The translations under genes were made by a program, and so were the position numbers. A DNA stretch of 64,000 nucleotides from NCBI RefSeq assembly GCF_003014535.1, contig NZ_PYGD01000001.1, forward strand, positions 1,364,001-1,428,000, written 5' to 3'. Positions 50,809 to 59,952 of the stretch are shown here, in pieces (position 1 is the first letter of the stretch; each line of letters starts with the position of its first letter). The DNA comes from Taibaiella chishuiensis. GTDB taxonomy: Bacteria; Bacteroidota; Bacteroidia; Chitinophagales; Chitinophagaceae. The notes under the pieces are model-generated. The model made no database searches, had not been told where the DNA came from, and saw only the letters and a program-made list of their open reading frames with translations.

Positions 50809-50838
50809 AAAAAAATAAGAGGCAGCGTAATGCTGCCT
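50809..50838 (-). terminator. Terminator after the CCA-adding enzyme gene
   Basis: AGGCAGC pairs with GCTGCCT around a 5-base loop, followed on the minus strand by CTTATTTTTTT. Confidence 0.8.
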
Positions 50839-50928
50839 GTGTGTTGCAAAAATAAGGATTCCGGGATGAATCTGCGGATGTTAACCGGAAAATTATAATG
50901 CATTTCCCGGGAACAAAAAATCGCAGGT

Positions 50929-52347
50929 CTACACCGGCTGTATGCCCATGCCCGCCGCTATTTCCAGCATATACCGCTGTGCCGCTTCGTGCTCGTTGGG
51001 GATAATGCCGTCGAGTATCGCTTCCCGTATCGCGGTTTTGATGGTGCCTACATCGCGGGAGGGGGAGAGGCCGAAAGTGGCCATGATCTCTTCGCCCGAT
51101 ACCGGCGGCTGCCAGTTGCGGATCTGGTCTTTGGCTTCGACTTCCTTCAGCCGCTCCCGCACCATTTCGAAGTTCTCGAGGTAACGCACCACCTTCTCTT
51201 TGTTCTTGGAGGTAATGTCGGCTTCGCAAAGGGTCATCAGGTCGTCGATATCATCGCCGGCATCGAACAACAGGCGGCGTATGGCAGAGTCGGTAATATT
51301 GTCCTTGGTAAGTGAAACGGGCCTGTGGTGCAGCTCTACGATCTTTTTTACATACTGCATCCGGTCGTGCGCCGGCAGTTTTAGCTGGTTAAAGATCTTA
51401 GGCACCAGGCGGCCGCTGATCACTTCGTGTCCGTGGAAAGTCCAGCCATGGCCGGGTTCGAACTTTTTGGTAGGCGCCTTGCCTACATCATGCAGCAGGG
51501 CGGCCCAGCGCAGCCAGAGGTTGTCGGTATGGCGCGCAATATTATCCACCACCTGTATGGTATGGTAAAAGTTGTCTTTATGTCCTTTGTTGTCCACATA
51601 CTCCGTACCGGCAAGCGCGGTAAGCTGGGGTATAATACGTGCCAGCAGGCCGCTCCGGAACAGGAGGTCGAGGCCGATTGACGGCCGGGCGCTCATCATG
51701 ATCTTGTTCAGTTCGTCGGCAATGCGTTCGCGCGAAATGATGTCGATCCGGCTGGCCTGTTCTTTGATGCTTTCGAAACAGCTTACCTCGATATGGAACT
51801 GTAGCTGTGTGGCAAAACGTATGGCCCGCATCATCCGCAGCGGGTCGTCGCTAAAGGTTTGCGTGGGCGCCAGCGGTGTGCGGATAATCTTGTCCTGCAG
51901 GTCGAGCATACCCTCGAAGGGGTCGATCAGCGTGCCAAAGTTATCCTGGTTGAGGCTTATGGCCATGGCATTGATCGTGAAGTCGCGGCGGTTCTGGTCG
52001 TCTTCCAACGTGCCGGTACTTACTTCAGGTTTGCGCGATTCGCTGCGGTACGATTCTTTACGTGCCCCTACAAATTCGATTTCTATTTCGGGCAGCTTGA
52101 TCTGGGCGGTGCCGAAGTTCTTGAAAAAGTTGACCCTGGGCCTGGGTTTGAAGTGGGTAGCCACCTCCTGTGCCAGGGCAATGCCATCGCCGATACATAC
52201 CACATCGATATCTTTCGAGTTCCTGCCCAGTATTTTATCACGTACAAAACCGCCGATGACATAAGCGGGTAAACCAAGTTTATGAGCAGCAGCGGATAGT
52301 TTCTGGAACAGGCTTTCTTCGGCAGGAGTTAACAGTATATCGGGCAC
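50929..52347 (-). CDS. cca: CCA tRNA nucleotidyltransferase with HD domain
   Basis: A 472-residue enzyme that builds or repairs the CCA end of tRNAs. The nucleotidyltransferase head has GGFVRD (32-37) and the catalytic aspartates in DIDVV (46-50), then the RRDFTINAMA, NDDPLRMMRAIRFA-like SDDPLRMMRAIRFA and ERIADEL motifs. A C-terminal HD domain (LLHDVGK) follows. The start is GTG (GTGCCCGATATA); an in-frame ATG 59 codons upstream would overlap the neighbouring T9SS gene and adds unrelated residues. It is read in the same direction as that gene, 94 bases downstream of it. Confidence 0.93.
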   Translation of the reverse strand: MPDILLTPAEESLFQKLSAAAHKLGLPAYVIGGFVRDKILGRNSKDIDVVCIGDGIALAQEVATHFKPRPRVNFFKNFGTAQIKLPEIEIEFVGARKESYRSESRKPEVSTGTLEDDQNRRDFTINAMAISLNQDNFGTLIDPFEGMLDLQDKIIRTPLAPTQTFSDDPLRMMRAIRFATQLQFHIEVSCFESIKEQASRIDIISRERIADELNKIMMSARPSIGLDLLFRSGLLARIIPQLTALAGTEYVDNKGHKDNFYHTIQVVDNIARHTDNLWLRWAALLHDVGKAPTKKFEPGHGWTFHGHEVISGRLVPKIFNQLKLPAHDRMQYVKKIVELHHRPVSLTKDNITDSAIRRLLFDAGDDIDDLMTLCEADITSKNKEKVVRYLENFEMVRERLKEVEAKDQIRNWQPPVSGEEIMATFGLSPSRDVGTIKTAIREAILDGIIPNEHEAAQRYMLEIAAGMGIQPV

Positions 52348-52441
52348 GGAATGAAAAATAATGAATATAAATGCCCGGCAAAGGTACGTGTTAACGGTTA
52401 ATGATCCCCGCAGCAGCCATATTTTCTGCCCGCCGGCCCGG

Positions 52442-54196
52442 TTAGCGCAGCAGGCTGAAGTCGCCTTTATACTGCTGCTCTTCGCCCTTTGTGTTGCGGT
52501 AATGAATGGTGTAATAGTAAACACCCAGGTCGGCCGGTTGGCCCTTACAGTTGCCGTCCCAGCCTTTCATCAGGTCGTAGCTTTCGAAAACAGTCTCACC
52601 CCAGCGGTTGTAGATCCGCATCCTGTACCCGCCGCCCATACAGGTAAGGGGCAGCATGGGGCGGAAGATGTCGTTCAGGTTGTCCTGGTTAGGGCTGAAG
52701 GCATTGGGGACAAAGATCGTACAATTGCATTTTTCGGGTGGTTCAAAGCTTACGGAAAAAGTGTCGATACCGGTGGCATCGCTGCAGCTGCCCGTAGCTT
52801 TTACCCAATACACGCCGGGGGCGTTTATCTCTTTGTAGGATTGTGTGCTGCCGTCAGACCATTGATAGCTGTATTGGCTGCCGCGATAGGTAGGCCTGAG
52901 TACGAAAGGAGCCGAAAAGCAGAGCAAGGTATCGTGCTTGTAGTAATGTGTCGAGGCCGTGAACCGTTCGGCGGCAACCGAGGGAAACCAGAAACTGCCA
53001 TACGTGTTGGGCAACAGTTGCACGCCCTGGGCATCGAAACCGGTAGCAGCACCGGCCAGGTCGGGTTTGTTGACCACGCCCAGGAAAGACTGGGCTGTAT
53101 TGTAAAATATATACAGCCTGCCATCGGGGCCCCGGCGTATGTCGCAGTTTTGGCTGCCGAAGGGTACCGAGATCGAAGGGGTCTGGTAGAGCGCGTTATT
53201 CGTTTCGAAAATAAGGGAAGCGGAGGCAATGGGCAATGTGAGCGCAGGATTGCTGAAGTCGACGGGGTATTGCCACAGCATGATCTTCGGCACATTGACG
53301 GCAGCCGGGTAACCGAGGATATACAGGAATTTTTCGTTAGGCGAGAGGCATACCGAAGGGGTCGTGATGCCACCTCCCGGGTTGCGGAATTCGGAAAGAT
53401 CCTGCAATTGCCAGGCATTGCTGACAACGCCGCTGCCCGGGTTGAAATCCATCATAATCAAGAGCCGGCCGCCGATCCAGCCGACAATCTTATTATGACG
53501 GTAGGCATAAATCAGGTCCATATTATGGAAAGGATAGGGGAAGCCTGCAAGGCTGACGGATGAGGTTACCGGCGGCGCTATGCCGGTTGCCGACAGGCGG
53601 TATGCCAGGAATTGCCCGGCGGTATTGGGCGCCCGGCGGTAGGCGATAAGCCAGTAACTGCAATCGCTTGCGGGCACCACCAGCATATCGGTATCGAGTT
53701 CGGTATTGACCAGTATATTGCTGAAGGCCGGATCGACGCCTCCCAGGCCGTTGTTCAACCGCATATCCACGATCGAATAGGTAAGTACGCCGCTGTAATA
53801 GGTGCCGAAGGGAGGTTCGCCCGATGAGGGGCTAAGTATAAACACATAATACCGGTTGGCATCGCCGGGTACGGGTACGATATTGGACGTGATCTTGCGG
53901 ACAATATGTACCGGGGGCTGCCATACCGGATTTTGAGAACCCGGCATTACCTGCCCGTTGCGATCCTTGATATCGCGGCCATCGCAATAGAACAGCAGGT
54001 TGCCCGCCGGATCGGTCTGGCTCGACGAGGGCGAATAATGATTGTCGATAGGAAAAGTAACAGGCTGTGCCTGGCCGGATTTGAAATCCAGCCCTGCATT
54101 TTTGCCGAATACCCATACCGGTGGACCATCCTGGGCTTGGACGAGGCCGGTAAGGTGCAGCAAAACAAACAGGAATAGATGGCGGGCGGTTTTCAT
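52442..54196 (-). CDS. T9SS type B (gliding-motility C-terminal domain) secreted protein
   Basis: A 584-residue cell-surface or secreted protein. After a signal peptide (MKTARHLFLFVLLHLTGLVQAQ) comes a long WD40/propeller-like region with WVFGKNAGLDFKSG and NLLFYCDGRDIKDRNGQVM (seen in many Bacteroidota proteins), a PKD/Ig-like domain (YQWSDGSTQSYKEINAPGVYWV, about 435-495), and a C-terminal type B sorting domain (FVPNAFSPNQDNLNDIFRP, YNRWGETVFES, GVYYYTIHY). Type B domains direct export by the type IX system. Ligand or function is unknown. Confidence 0.85.
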   Translation of the reverse strand: MKTARHLFLFVLLHLTGLVQAQDGPPVWVFGKNAGLDFKSGQAQPVTFPIDNHYSPSSSQTDPAGNLLFYCDGRDIKDRNGQVMPGSQNPVWQPPVHIVRKITSNIVPVPGDANRYYVFILSPSSGEPPFGTYYSGVLTYSIVDMRLNNGLGGVDPAFSNILVNTELDTDMLVVPASDCSYWLIAYRRAPNTAGQFLAYRLSATGIAPPVTSSVSLAGFPYPFHNMDLIYAYRHNKIVGWIGGRLLIMMDFNPGSGVVSNAWQLQDLSEFRNPGGGITTPSVCLSPNEKFLYILGYPAAVNVPKIMLWQYPVDFSNPALTLPIASASLIFETNNALYQTPSISVPFGSQNCDIRRGPDGRLYIFYNTAQSFLGVVNKPDLAGAATGFDAQGVQLLPNTYGSFWFPSVAAERFTASTHYYKHDTLLCFSAPFVLRPTYRGSQYSYQWSDGSTQSYKEINAPGVYWVKATGSCSDATGIDTFSVSFEPPEKCNCTIFVPNAFSPNQDNLNDIFRPMLPLTCMGGGYRMRIYNRWGETVFESYDLMKGWDGNCKGQPADLGVYYYTIHYRNTKGEEQQYKGDFSLLR

Positions 54197-54288
54197 GTAT
54201 ACAAAGACTGCCGGTCCGGCGGAAAACGTTTGGTACCTGTTGCAGGATAATATTTATATAATGCGGATATTTTAAGGGCGTATTCCAT

Positions 54289-54296
54289 TATCTTTG
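54289..54296 (+). promoter_or_regulatory. Promoter -7 element of the CLC-F gene
   Basis: TATCTTTG fits TAnnTTTG and immediately precedes the fluoride riboswitch, placing the transcript start at its 5' end. Confidence 0.6.
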
Positions 54297-54297
54297 C

Positions 54298-54364
54298 AGG
54301 GTAAAGGTGATGGTGTTCCACCTGTTATAAACCGCCGCCTACGGCTGATGACGCCTGCTGAACC
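54298..54364 (+). promoter_or_regulatory. Fluoride riboswitch (crcB motif)
   Basis: The leader reads GGTGATGGTGTTCCACC, then ATAAACCGCC, then GGCTGATGACGCCTGC, which matches the crcB/fluoride consensus segment by segment. P1 forms between GGTG and CACC, P2 between GCC and GGC (loop TAC), and a pseudoknot can form between GGTGT and ACGCC. It lies between a consensus -7 element and the start codon of a CLC-family gene (33 bases downstream). A TTACC/ACTCCCGG-type segment, CCGGGACTCCCGG, follows (54368-54380) and may act in the expression platform. Confidence 0.93.
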
Positions 54365-54396
54365 TACCGGGACTCCCGGTGTATCCATATGCAGGT

Positions 54397-55776
54397 ATGA
54401 AAAAAATAAATGCTCCCTTAGAACATCTTTCCATTATTGCCCATTTACTGCGCTGGACCTTAATTGCCTTGCCCGTTGCTTTATGTACCGGTTCGGTGGT
54501 TGCCGTATTCCTGTTATTGCTCGACCAGGTAACGGCCTGGCGGTATGCACAGCCCTGGTTGTTATATCTCCTGCCGCTTACCGGCGTATTGATCGTTTTG
54601 CTGTACCGTTATGCCGGTAAAAATACAGAAGCCGGTAATAACCTCATCCTCGAAGAAATACACGAGCCCGGCGGTGGCGTACCGCTGCGTATGGCGCCCC
54701 TCGTGCTTTTTACCACCTTGCTTACTCATCTTACCGGTGGCTCGGCCGGCCGCGAGGGTACGGCTGTACAGATCGGCGGGAGTATGGCCGGCTGGCTTGC
54801 GCGCAAGCTGCGGTTGCCCCGGCAGGATGTACGGATTATTTTACTGACCGGTATTGCGGCAGGGTTCGGTGCGGTATTCGGTACCCCGCTGGCCGGCACC
54901 CTGTTTGCACTCGAAGTGGTGTATGTAGGCCGGCTCAATTATAAAGCGCTATTGCCCTGTCTCATTGCCGCGCTGCTGGCCGATGTGGTCTGCAGGGCCT
55001 GGGGCGTGCATCATACGGTCTATACCCTTGCTGATCATGCGGCGCTTATCGACAGCGGTTCTTTCCTGCACTTCAATATGCTCCTGCTGGGCAAGGTGAT
55101 TATTGCCGGTACTTGTTTCGGATTGGTGAGCCGTTTTTTTTCGGAAGCGGTGCACCTGGTCAAAGACTACAGCTTACGGTGGATCAAGGCCCCCCTGCTT
55201 ATACCCGTATCGGGCGGGCTGCTGGTCATTGGCTTATCGTTACTGCCCGGTGGCGCCAGCTATCTGGGGCTGGGGGTATATAATCCCGACCCAGCCGCCG
55301 TTACGCTGGTGTCGGCCTTCCGGCCGGGCGGGGCGGCAATGTTCAGCTGGCTCTGGAAGATTGTGTTCACGGCCATCACCCTGGGTACGGGTTTTAAAGG
55401 TGGAGAGGTTACACCTTTGTTTTTTGTAGGCGCTACGCTGGGTTATAGCCTGGGTGTGGTGCTGGGCGTCCCGGTCGACCTGATGGCTGCCCTGGGATTT
55501 GTTGCTGTTTTTGCGGGAGCGGCCAATACGCCGGTAGCTTGTGTGCTGATGGGCGCCGAGCTCTTCGGCAGTGCGGGTATCCTGTACTTCGGCGTTGCCT
55601 GTTTTACGGCTTACTATTTCAGTGGTAATACGGGTATCTATACCGCACAACGGCTCAGTCGCGACAAGACAGGCTCGGCGGGTTATCCCGGCGGCCGCAG
55701 TCTTAAAGATCTGCGTAAAGAACGCTTGGATGCCTTACGTAAATGGATAAAGGGTGCCACCCCGGACCAGGATTGA
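54397..55776 (+). CDS. CLC-family fluoride/proton antiporter (CLC-F)
   Basis: A 459-residue CLC transporter with the usual 10-12 helices and no CBS domains. The gating-glutamate motif is GREGTAVQ (118-125, E120). The anion-site motif that reads GSGIP in chloride transporters is GNNLI here (80-84), the form found in fluoride-exporting CLC-F proteins. The fluoride riboswitch in its leader supports this assignment. The protein would expel cytoplasmic fluoride. The start chosen is the ATG of MKKINAPLEH; a GTG six codons upstream lies in the riboswitch expression platform. Confidence 0.92.
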   Translation: MKKINAPLEHLSIIAHLLRWTLIALPVALCTGSVVAVFLLLLDQVTAWRYAQPWLLYLLPLTGVLIVLLYRYAGKNTEAGNNLILEEIHEPGGGVPLRMAPLVLFTTLLTHLTGGSAGREGTAVQIGGSMAGWLARKLRLPRQDVRIILLTGIAAGFGAVFGTPLAGTLFALEVVYVGRLNYKALLPCLIAALLADVVCRAWGVHHTVYTLADHAALIDSGSFLHFNMLLLGKVIIAGTCFGLVSRFFSEAVHLVKDYSLRWIKAPLLIPVSGGLLVIGLSLLPGGASYLGLGVYNPDPAAVTLVSAFRPGGAAMFSWLWKIVFTAITLGTGFKGGEVTPLFFVGATLGYSLGVVLGVPVDLMAALGFVAVFAGAANTPVACVLMGAELFGSAGILYFGVACFTAYYFSGNTGIYTAQRLSRDKTGSAGYPGGRSLKDLRKERLDALRKWIKGATPDQD

Positions 55777-55782
55777 CGCACA

Positions 55783-58731
55783 TTACCGCAGCAGGGTTAC
55801 ATTGCCCTGGTAGTGCTCGCTCCGGCCATTGTTAAAGGTTACGTTGATCAGGTAAGGATATACCCCGGCCGGTTGCGCGGCCGAATTAAAGCGGCCGTCC
55901 CATCCGCGGCCATCCGGCTTTTCAGATTGGAACACTGCATTGCCCCAGCGGTTAAATACGGTCATCGAAAAGGCCGTTACTCCCGAAGCCATTAGTTGCC
56001 TGGGGAAGAAGAAGTCGTTAAGACCATCGCCATCGGGGGTAAAGGCATTGGGTATGTCCAGGTAGCAATCCCTGTGGATCACCGTCTCATCGCGGGTGGC
56101 ACAGCCATCTGCATTTTCTACGCTCAGGCTGTAAATACCTTCGCCGGTTACTTTCAATACGGCGCTTGTATCGCCGGTGTTCCACAGGTAATGGTCGCCG
56201 GCATCGCGTTGCTGCCTGTTGGAAAGCAATAGCGGTGCGCTGTTGGGACAAATACTGGTGTCGGGACCGATATAAACATCCGGGAATGCAGCGACGGTAA
56301 TATTTTCCTGTGCGGCGCGTTCTTTACATGCCCGGTAGCGGGCTATTGCCTTTATGGTAAAATTGCCGGCCTGGTCGTAGGCATGTAATGCCGGGTTGTT
56401 GCCCTGTGTATTGTTGTTGTCGCCAAAGTCCCAGTGGAGTTGTGTATTGCCCTGTAAGGTATAGTTGGCGGTGCAGGTAACAGATTCGCCGGTGCACAAC
56501 CGTTGGCGGTCAAGGCCGATCGTGAGCGAGGGCAGGCTATCCACAACAAGGATATGATAGGCGGTATCGCTGCATTGCTGGCTGTCGGTTACGATCAGGG
56601 CTACCGTATAAGCGCCCGGCGCGGGGTAGCGGACTACCGGGTTAGGATCCGTAGTGCTGCTGCCATTGCCAAAGTTCCAGAGACAGGATACCGGCGGGTA
56701 TTGCACGCTGGAACTGTTGCTGAGCCTGAGGGTATCGCCCTGGCAAAGCGTGTCCCGGCTCAGGGTCATGGCCGCGTCCAGTATCCAGGGTATTTCTTTT
56801 GCAGACCGTACTATAACGGGTAAGGTTACCGGTACCGCACATTGCCCTGCATCAGGTGTAAAGATATAACTGGCTGTTGCCAGGGTGTTGACGATTGCCG
56901 GGTTCCAGCTGCCACTGATGCCATTGATCGATACAACAGGCAGCGGCTTGGGTATAGCGCCCAGGCATACGAACATGGAATCGAACAGGGGCGTATCGGG
57001 CTCGATCACGGATACGCTCAGGGCGGCAAGCGGGCTTTCGACATCGTTAAGCGTCTGGCTTACGTACCAGGTGGTAGTGCCGGGCACCGCGGTCGAAGGG
57101 GTGGGCGGCGTAGTGCTGCCTGTACCGCCCGATGCGCTGGTATACCACCGCAGGTTTACACCGGCGGCGGTGAGCGGTAATGCTGTTGCAAACTGGCAAT
57201 AGGTAAGGGAAGTAACTGCCGGTGGCAGGGTCGGCGTTACGATCAGGCACTGGTCGCTTACATTATTGACCAGGTTGGCCGATACGCCGTTTATATTACC
57301 GAAGCCATTGGTAAAGGCCACGGGGTTTGCGGCACAGGCCGGGTTAAGTTGCCCGGGTACATTGGTTATATGAACGGTCACGGTTGCGCTTTGCCCGGCG
57401 GCAAGCGACAAGCCCGATACGGTAATGATATTAGAACCGGATGTGGCCATAACGGCGCCCGTAGTGCTGCCGTTGATCACTGCGGCTGCCGGGCTGGCAA
57501 CGATAAGTCCCGGCGGCAGGTTGTCGGTAAAGCCGATATTGTCGAGGTTGATGGCGCCGGCCTGGTTATTGGCGATGGTAAACGTACAGGTGGTGGTACC
57601 ACCGGGCAGGATTACCTGCGGGTCGAAGGCCTTGGTAAGGATGGCTGCGGCAATATCTACCGAAATAGCGTAGGTGCCGCTACCGATAGCATCCGCACTG
57701 GTAAGGGTCTGTGTGAGTTTTACATCAATCGGGATATTACTGTTGGGCAGTATGCCTGAAGCATCCATAATATCGGCATCGAAATAATACGAGGACCAGT
57801 CGGCCACCGAAGGATCATTGGGACAGGTAAAGAAATAAGGGCTCCTGGCCATGTAATTGCCGCTCATGGCGGGCCCGCCGTCGGCGCTTACATTATTGCC
57901 GGCGCAAAAAGCGATACTGCTGTTCAGGATGTCTGAAGTAGAACCCGTAAGCGGATCGGCCAGGTAACTGGCAGCGCCGCCCGATCCGCCCAGAGATACA
58001 TTATCGCCCCAGGAGGCGCCGTAATCGCCATAGCTGCCGGTAAGCCCTACTACAGCCTTTACAGGCCCGGTAACGGGGACCACTACATCGTTTATGGTAA
58101 GGTCTACGGGTATGCCCAGCGACAGGTAGGTATTATTGTCGGCTATGCTTACGCTCCGGTATTTGGAGGCAGGATTGGTATAGACTACGAACAGGCTCCA
58201 GCCATAACCGAAATTGGTGGATAGGGCCGGGCTGAAGTCGGCCACGGCATAACGCCCGGCGCCCGAAGGATTGCCTCCCGAACTCAGGGTCGATACATAA
58301 CCATTTGCGGGAATGCGCCGCGTTACATCCAGTATGAATTGCTGGTACCCGGAAGAGCCGCCCGGGTTGCCGAGAAACTCGGGTGATGCGGTATTATAAC
58401 TCTGGAACGTACCACCCGGTACTTTAAATCTTACTTCTGTAATCGGTGTCAAAGTCATGCCCTCTACATACAACAGGGCTTTGATGATTTTTGACCCCGG
58501 CGGTAAAACCAGGTCTGCCGCGCTCGAACGGTCCACGCCGGCCGCTGCTTCTGTATTCAGGAAATCGGTAAACACCTGGTTGTACCGGAAGGTATTGCCG
58601 GTCAGGGTAAAGCCGCCTTTTATATTGCCGCGGTAGCGTATATTCTGAGCCTGCAGCCTGCCGGCAGACAGGAGTGTTGTGCAGAACAGCAACAGGCAGT
58701 AATAGAAGTTTCTGGTAATAAATGCGGACAT
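55783..58731 (-). CDS. Large T9SS type B secreted protein with DUF11, Ig-like and PKD domains
   Basis: A 982-residue surface protein. After the signal peptide (ending LLSAGRLQAQ) there is a beta-rich N-terminal region (about 30-360) with GLTGSYGDYGASWGDNVSLGG, a DUF11-like repeat (FTDNLPPGLIVASPAAAV, about 400-470), an Ig-like domain (YCQFATALPLTAAG, WYTSASGGTG, TTWYVSQTLN), two PKD-like domains (CLWNFGNGSSTTDPNPV and LHWDFGDNNNTQGNNP), and a type B sorting domain (IPNAFTPDGDGLNDFFFP, FNRWGNAVFQS, GVYPYLINV). It is converged on by the CLC-F gene, with only 6 bases between stops. Probably an adhesin-like or matrix protein. Confidence 0.85.
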   Translation of the reverse strand: MSAFITRNFYYCLLLFCTTLLSAGRLQAQNIRYRGNIKGGFTLTGNTFRYNQVFTDFLNTEAAAGVDRSSAADLVLPPGSKIIKALLYVEGMTLTPITEVRFKVPGGTFQSYNTASPEFLGNPGGSSGYQQFILDVTRRIPANGYVSTLSSGGNPSGAGRYAVADFSPALSTNFGYGWSLFVVYTNPASKYRSVSIADNNTYLSLGIPVDLTINDVVVPVTGPVKAVVGLTGSYGDYGASWGDNVSLGGSGGAASYLADPLTGSTSDILNSSIAFCAGNNVSADGGPAMSGNYMARSPYFFTCPNDPSVADWSSYYFDADIMDASGILPNSNIPIDVKLTQTLTSADAIGSGTYAISVDIAAAILTKAFDPQVILPGGTTTCTFTIANNQAGAINLDNIGFTDNLPPGLIVASPAAAVINGSTTGAVMATSGSNIITVSGLSLAAGQSATVTVHITNVPGQLNPACAANPVAFTNGFGNINGVSANLVNNVSDQCLIVTPTLPPAVTSLTYCQFATALPLTAAGVNLRWYTSASGGTGSTTPPTPSTAVPGTTTWYVSQTLNDVESPLAALSVSVIEPDTPLFDSMFVCLGAIPKPLPVVSINGISGSWNPAIVNTLATASYIFTPDAGQCAVPVTLPVIVRSAKEIPWILDAAMTLSRDTLCQGDTLRLSNSSSVQYPPVSCLWNFGNGSSTTDPNPVVRYPAPGAYTVALIVTDSQQCSDTAYHILVVDSLPSLTIGLDRQRLCTGESVTCTANYTLQGNTQLHWDFGDNNNTQGNNPALHAYDQAGNFTIKAIARYRACKERAAQENITVAAFPDVYIGPDTSICPNSAPLLLSNRQQRDAGDHYLWNTGDTSAVLKVTGEGIYSLSVENADGCATRDETVIHRDCYLDIPNAFTPDGDGLNDFFFPRQLMASGVTAFSMTVFNRWGNAVFQSEKPDGRGWDGRFNSAAQPAGVYPYLINVTFNNGRSEHYQGNVTLLR

Positions 58732-59153
58732 AGGATATATCGGTATAGAATGAAAATGGTCTTTCCCCGGCTTTTGCAGGCCGGGACGGTGCTGCCCCGG
58801 TATACTACCGCGGCATAACCGTTATGCTCAGTTCCATCAGGCAATGTGTATTCCTTGCTTTGTTGTTATTGCCTTTGCTATCCAATAATTGCTGCTGCTT
58901 GGTGTTGGTTGGTGCTACCTAATGAAATTACAAAATAGTAAAATAGTTAAAACTATCACATTATTTAACAATAATCGCCTAAGTCTCTTGCTTTTCTATG
59001 CTCCGGTTGCGCGGGTATAACTACAGCTAAGACGCCCCGGGCGGCGCCGACGTTGGTTGGGCGGGCTTTGTTTTTCGGACGGAGGACGGGGGGTGCTTTT
59101 AATAGCAAAGAAAAATTAAATGTATCTTCAGTCTTCATCCAAAACAATCCCCA
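58732..59153. other. 422-base intergenic region between the large T9SS gene and the lanthipeptide-like gene
   Basis: No gene is supported. It holds a perfect short palindrome GCATAAC-C-GTTATGC (58813-58827), a very AT-rich stretch (58920-58975), and a GC-rich stretch (59030-59090). Promoters for the divergent T9SS gene and the small peptide gene must lie here, but I see no full consensus; TATCTTCA at 59122-59129 is a weak candidate for the peptide gene. Confidence 0.45.
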
Positions 59154-59417
59154 ATGAAAAAGAAGCCTATCGGATTACAACGCAAATTGTTCCTGGACAA
59201 GGAAACCATCGCAACGCTGAATGCAACCACGCAGGGCCGTATACGCGGCGGTAACCTGGTGCAGGCGCCGGTTAATGATTCGCTGGACTATCGCCGTTGC
59301 ACCACTACCATCGAACAGTTCCGGTTGTCTATGGAAATCCAGTGTAACGAAACTGAAGTGCCGGCCCTTTGCCACACCCGGGTAAGTTATGATATCGTAT
59401 GCCCTATAGGCGGCTAA
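59154..59417 (+). CDS. Putative class I lanthipeptide-like RiPP precursor (orphan)
   Basis: An 87-residue peptide. Its first 33 residues look like the leader of Bacteroidota class I lanthipeptide precursors: MKKKPIGLQRKLFLDKETIATL, then a GG at 32-33 (GRIRGG) fit for cleavage. The 54-residue remainder contains cysteines at 49, 64, 73 and 83 and many Ser/Thr residues (S43, T50-52, S59, T67, T75, S78) that could be dehydrated and cross-linked. No LanB, LanC, transporter or protease gene is within the window, so modification would need enzymes elsewhere. It is followed by a shared terminator. Assignment rests on leader pattern and composition, not on a known product. Confidence 0.6.
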   Translation: MKKKPIGLQRKLFLDKETIATLNATTQGRIRGGNLVQAPVNDSLDYRRCTTTIEQFRLSMEIQCNETEVPALCHTRVSYDIVCPIGG

Positions 59418-59440
59418 GTAAAGCCTGGCCCCAGGGTCTA

Positions 59441-59472
59441 AAAAAGGATACCCCTACAGCGGTATCCTTTTT
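59441..59472. terminator. Bidirectional terminator
   Basis: AAAAAGGATACC pairs with GGTATCCTTTTT (12 pairs, 8-base loop) between the precursor peptide gene and the converging unknown gene. Confidence 0.92.
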
Positions 59473-59475
59473 GCT

Positions 59476-59952
59476 TTACAGGATCTGCTGCACCTGTACT
59501 TTATGGGCATAGTCCTTCATGTCATCATTCATATAGCCCGGGATCACCAGCAGGGCGGGTGTTTGGTCGCCGGACCGTTCGTAGAGTTCGGTATACCGGT
59601 CCCCTTTTACAGAGGGGTCCCAGCCTTCGTCTAAAAAATGTTCGATGATCGTGGCTATAGTTCGCGGCTTGATTTCCATTAAGGTTTCGGTGCCCAAAAA
59701 GCCGTCTACGCAAAATCCGAAGCACTTTACCATAATCTTCGAAACCGGGTTTTCGTATCGTTCGATAGGAACGTTGAAGGTGATATCAGCTACTGCGCCC
59801 AGCCCGTATTTTGCAGCGGCGGCGGCATAAGCTTCCTGCAATATCCCGCTTTCCTTGCGCCAGTCGCTTACCTTCCTGAATTTGTTTACGCGCCACCGGT
59901 AGTCGCATCCGCGCACATGTATTTTTCTTGATCCTTTTTTTGTTATAGCCAT
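59476..59952 (-). CDS. Hypothetical protein of a G-x-RKI-x-V-x-G-x-x-YRWRV family
   Basis: A 158-residue protein without signal peptide or membrane segment. The N-terminal KGSRKIHVRGCDYRWRV and the central MEIKPRTIATIIEHFLDEGWDPSVKGD resemble a widespread group of uncharacterised small bacterial proteins (recalled pattern). The start was put at the ATG of MAITKKGS; an ATG three codons upstream is also possible. It converges on the peptide gene; nothing ties it to that gene except position. Confidence 0.6.
   Translation of the reverse strand: MAITKKGSRKIHVRGCDYRWRVNKFRKVSDWRKESGILQEAYAAAAAKYGLGAVADITFNVPIERYENPVSKIMVKCFGFCVDGFLGTETLMEIKPRTIATIIEHFLDEGWDPSVKGDRYTELYERSGDQTPALLVIPGYMNDDMKDYAHKVQVQQIL

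Noticed and set aside
52348-52524. A 59-codon N-terminal extension of the CCA-adding enzyme from an upstream ATG
   Set aside because: It overlaps the end of the neighbouring T9SS gene and adds residues outside the family; a GTG start fits better.
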